From Chloroflexota bacterium (GTDB lineage Bacteria > Chloroflexota > UBA6077 > CF-72), in assembly GCA_019242065.1 (NCBI GenBank), contig JAFAWJ010000010.1, forward strand, positions 1-6,569: 6,569 nucleotides of DNA, written 5' to 3'. The position numbers and the translations under genes are program-made. Below the pieces are notes generated by a model that saw nothing but the letters and a program-made list of their open reading frames with translations, was not told the origin of the DNA and searched no databases. This document shows, one piece after another, positions 5,961-6,569 of this stretch. Numbering within the stretch: the first letter of the stretch is position 1; each line of letters starts with the position of its first letter.

Positions 5961-6569
5961 TTAGCCGAGCCAGGTTTCGTCGTAGTAGAGCTTCTCAGCA
6001 CGCGTGTAGCCAATACCGTGCACCTGCGTGCTCGTCGCCACGCGCGGGCGCTTGGAGGTGACCACCATCGCCCACTGCTGATCCAGAAAGTAGTTGCGCC
6101 AGTCCGCGTAGGCTTGTTGCTGTTTGGCGGGATCAATCTCCGTCAGAATGGCGTAGTCGATCGGCTTGAAGTCGTCCGGCTTGAAGCCGGCTCGATTACT
6201 CGTGTACCCAAAAGTGGGACTCGCCGACAGCACGCCCGCGTGCAAGTGGCCCACCGTGGACGTCCCCGCCGCGATGCCGTTGTAGCTGACGGCGGACAAC
6301 ATCGAACCGATCGTCGGGTTGTCAAACGGCCGGATATTGATGTTAATGCCGATCCTTGCCAGATCGGCCTGGTAGATCTGGGAGATCGCCGACCATTCCG
6401 TCGCATCGCTGGTGGAATTGATATTGAAGTCCATCGTCAGGTTGGAGAGTCCAGCGGAATCCAGCAGCGACTTTGCTTTGTCCAGGTCGAACGTGTAGTG
6501 CTGATCGGCCGCCAGATCGTAGGCTGGCGAGCTGGGGTAGTACGGGATATTCTTGGGCGCCCCGACGTT
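5961..6569 (-). CDS. ABC transporter family-5 (peptide/oligopeptide-type) substrate-binding protein, C-terminal part
   Basis: Role (family knowledge): extracytoplasmic receptor that delivers peptides, nickel or other solutes to an ABC importer. Seen: the frame is open to the right edge, so the 5' end is outside the window; 202 residues remain, ending at a TAA (complement of 5961-5963). The visible start reads NVGAPKNIPYYPSSPAY, then YTFDLDKAKSLLDSAGL, which is the family's hallmark 'YDxxKAKxLLxxAG' hinge region. Next come MDFNINSTSD, a helix with QIYQADLARIGININI (the 'lqxxLxkiGixvxi' pattern) and a C-terminal lobe ending IDPAKQQQAYADWRNYFLDQQWAMVV and YYDETWLG. The ATG at 6434 is internal, not the start. 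The ligand cannot be told from this half. Same strand and upstream of the membrane protein and protease, 167 bases away, so co-regulation is possible but unproven. The permease and ATPase genes are not in the window. Confidence 0.9.
   Translation of the reverse strand, partial: NVGAPKNIPYYPSSPAYDLAADQHYTFDLDKAKSLLDSAGLSNLTMDFNINSTSDATEWSAISQIYQADLARIGININIRPFDNPTIGSMLSAVSYNGIAAGTSTVGHLHAGVLSASPTFGYTSNRAGFKPDDFKPIDYAILTEIDPAKQQQAYADWRNYFLDQQWAMVVTSKRPRVATSTQVHGIGYTRAEKLYYDETWLG

Noticed and set aside
5354..6136. 260-residue minus-strand open frame running across the receptor, the gap and the membrane-protein gene
   Set aside because: It overlaps two better supported genes in another frame, and its translation is R/S/P-rich low-complexity sequence typical of an out-of-frame reading.

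Overview
This is a GC-rich bacterial window (roughly 60-65 % G+C by eye) with dense coding. It holds two genes on the + strand on the left, meeting tail-to-tail a three-gene minus-strand block on the right. The gene set is a TAXI-type solute receptor, an acyl-CoA dehydrogenase, a large secreted subtilase-fold protease and a family-5 ABC solute-binding protein. This suits a heterotrophic high-GC lineage; the protease and binding-protein styles remind me of Chloroflexota or Actinomycetota. That placement is an impression from family style, since the window contains no marker gene.

Left region (+ strand). Positions 1-691 are the 3' part of a TAXI-type (TRAP-associated) substrate-binding protein, cut by the window edge. 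Directly after its stop, a 17-codon reading frame (692-745) starts like a response-regulator receiver domain and then ends; it may be a gene remnant. A clear Shine-Dalgarno at 774-780 sets the start of an acyl-CoA dehydrogenase (787-1998), whose likely catalytic glutamate lies in the isovaleryl-CoA/long-chain-type position.

Right region (minus strand, reading right to left). The C-terminal 202 residues of a peptide-type ABC substrate-binding protein (5961 to the window end) are followed by a small GC-rich stem-loop, a 167-base gap, a small multi-span membrane protein (5793-5389) and, 13 bases later, an 1126-residue secreted protease (5375-1995). The protease stop overlaps the dehydrogenase stop by four bases.

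The most interesting feature is the protease. It is built like a subtilisin-family (S8) preproenzyme, but the usual GHGTHVAG histidine motif is missing. In its place are E246-x-x-x-D250, S-A-G-D361-S-G and G-T-S467, the signature of the sedolisin (S53) Ser-Glu-Asp active site. A secreted protease, a membrane protein in the same transcriptional direction and a peptide-type binding protein could form an extracellular protein-degradation and peptide-uptake locus, but that link is inferred from gene order only. I see no tRNA, rRNA, CRISPR array, insertion sequence or long repeat, and no gene-free stretch longer than 300 bases.
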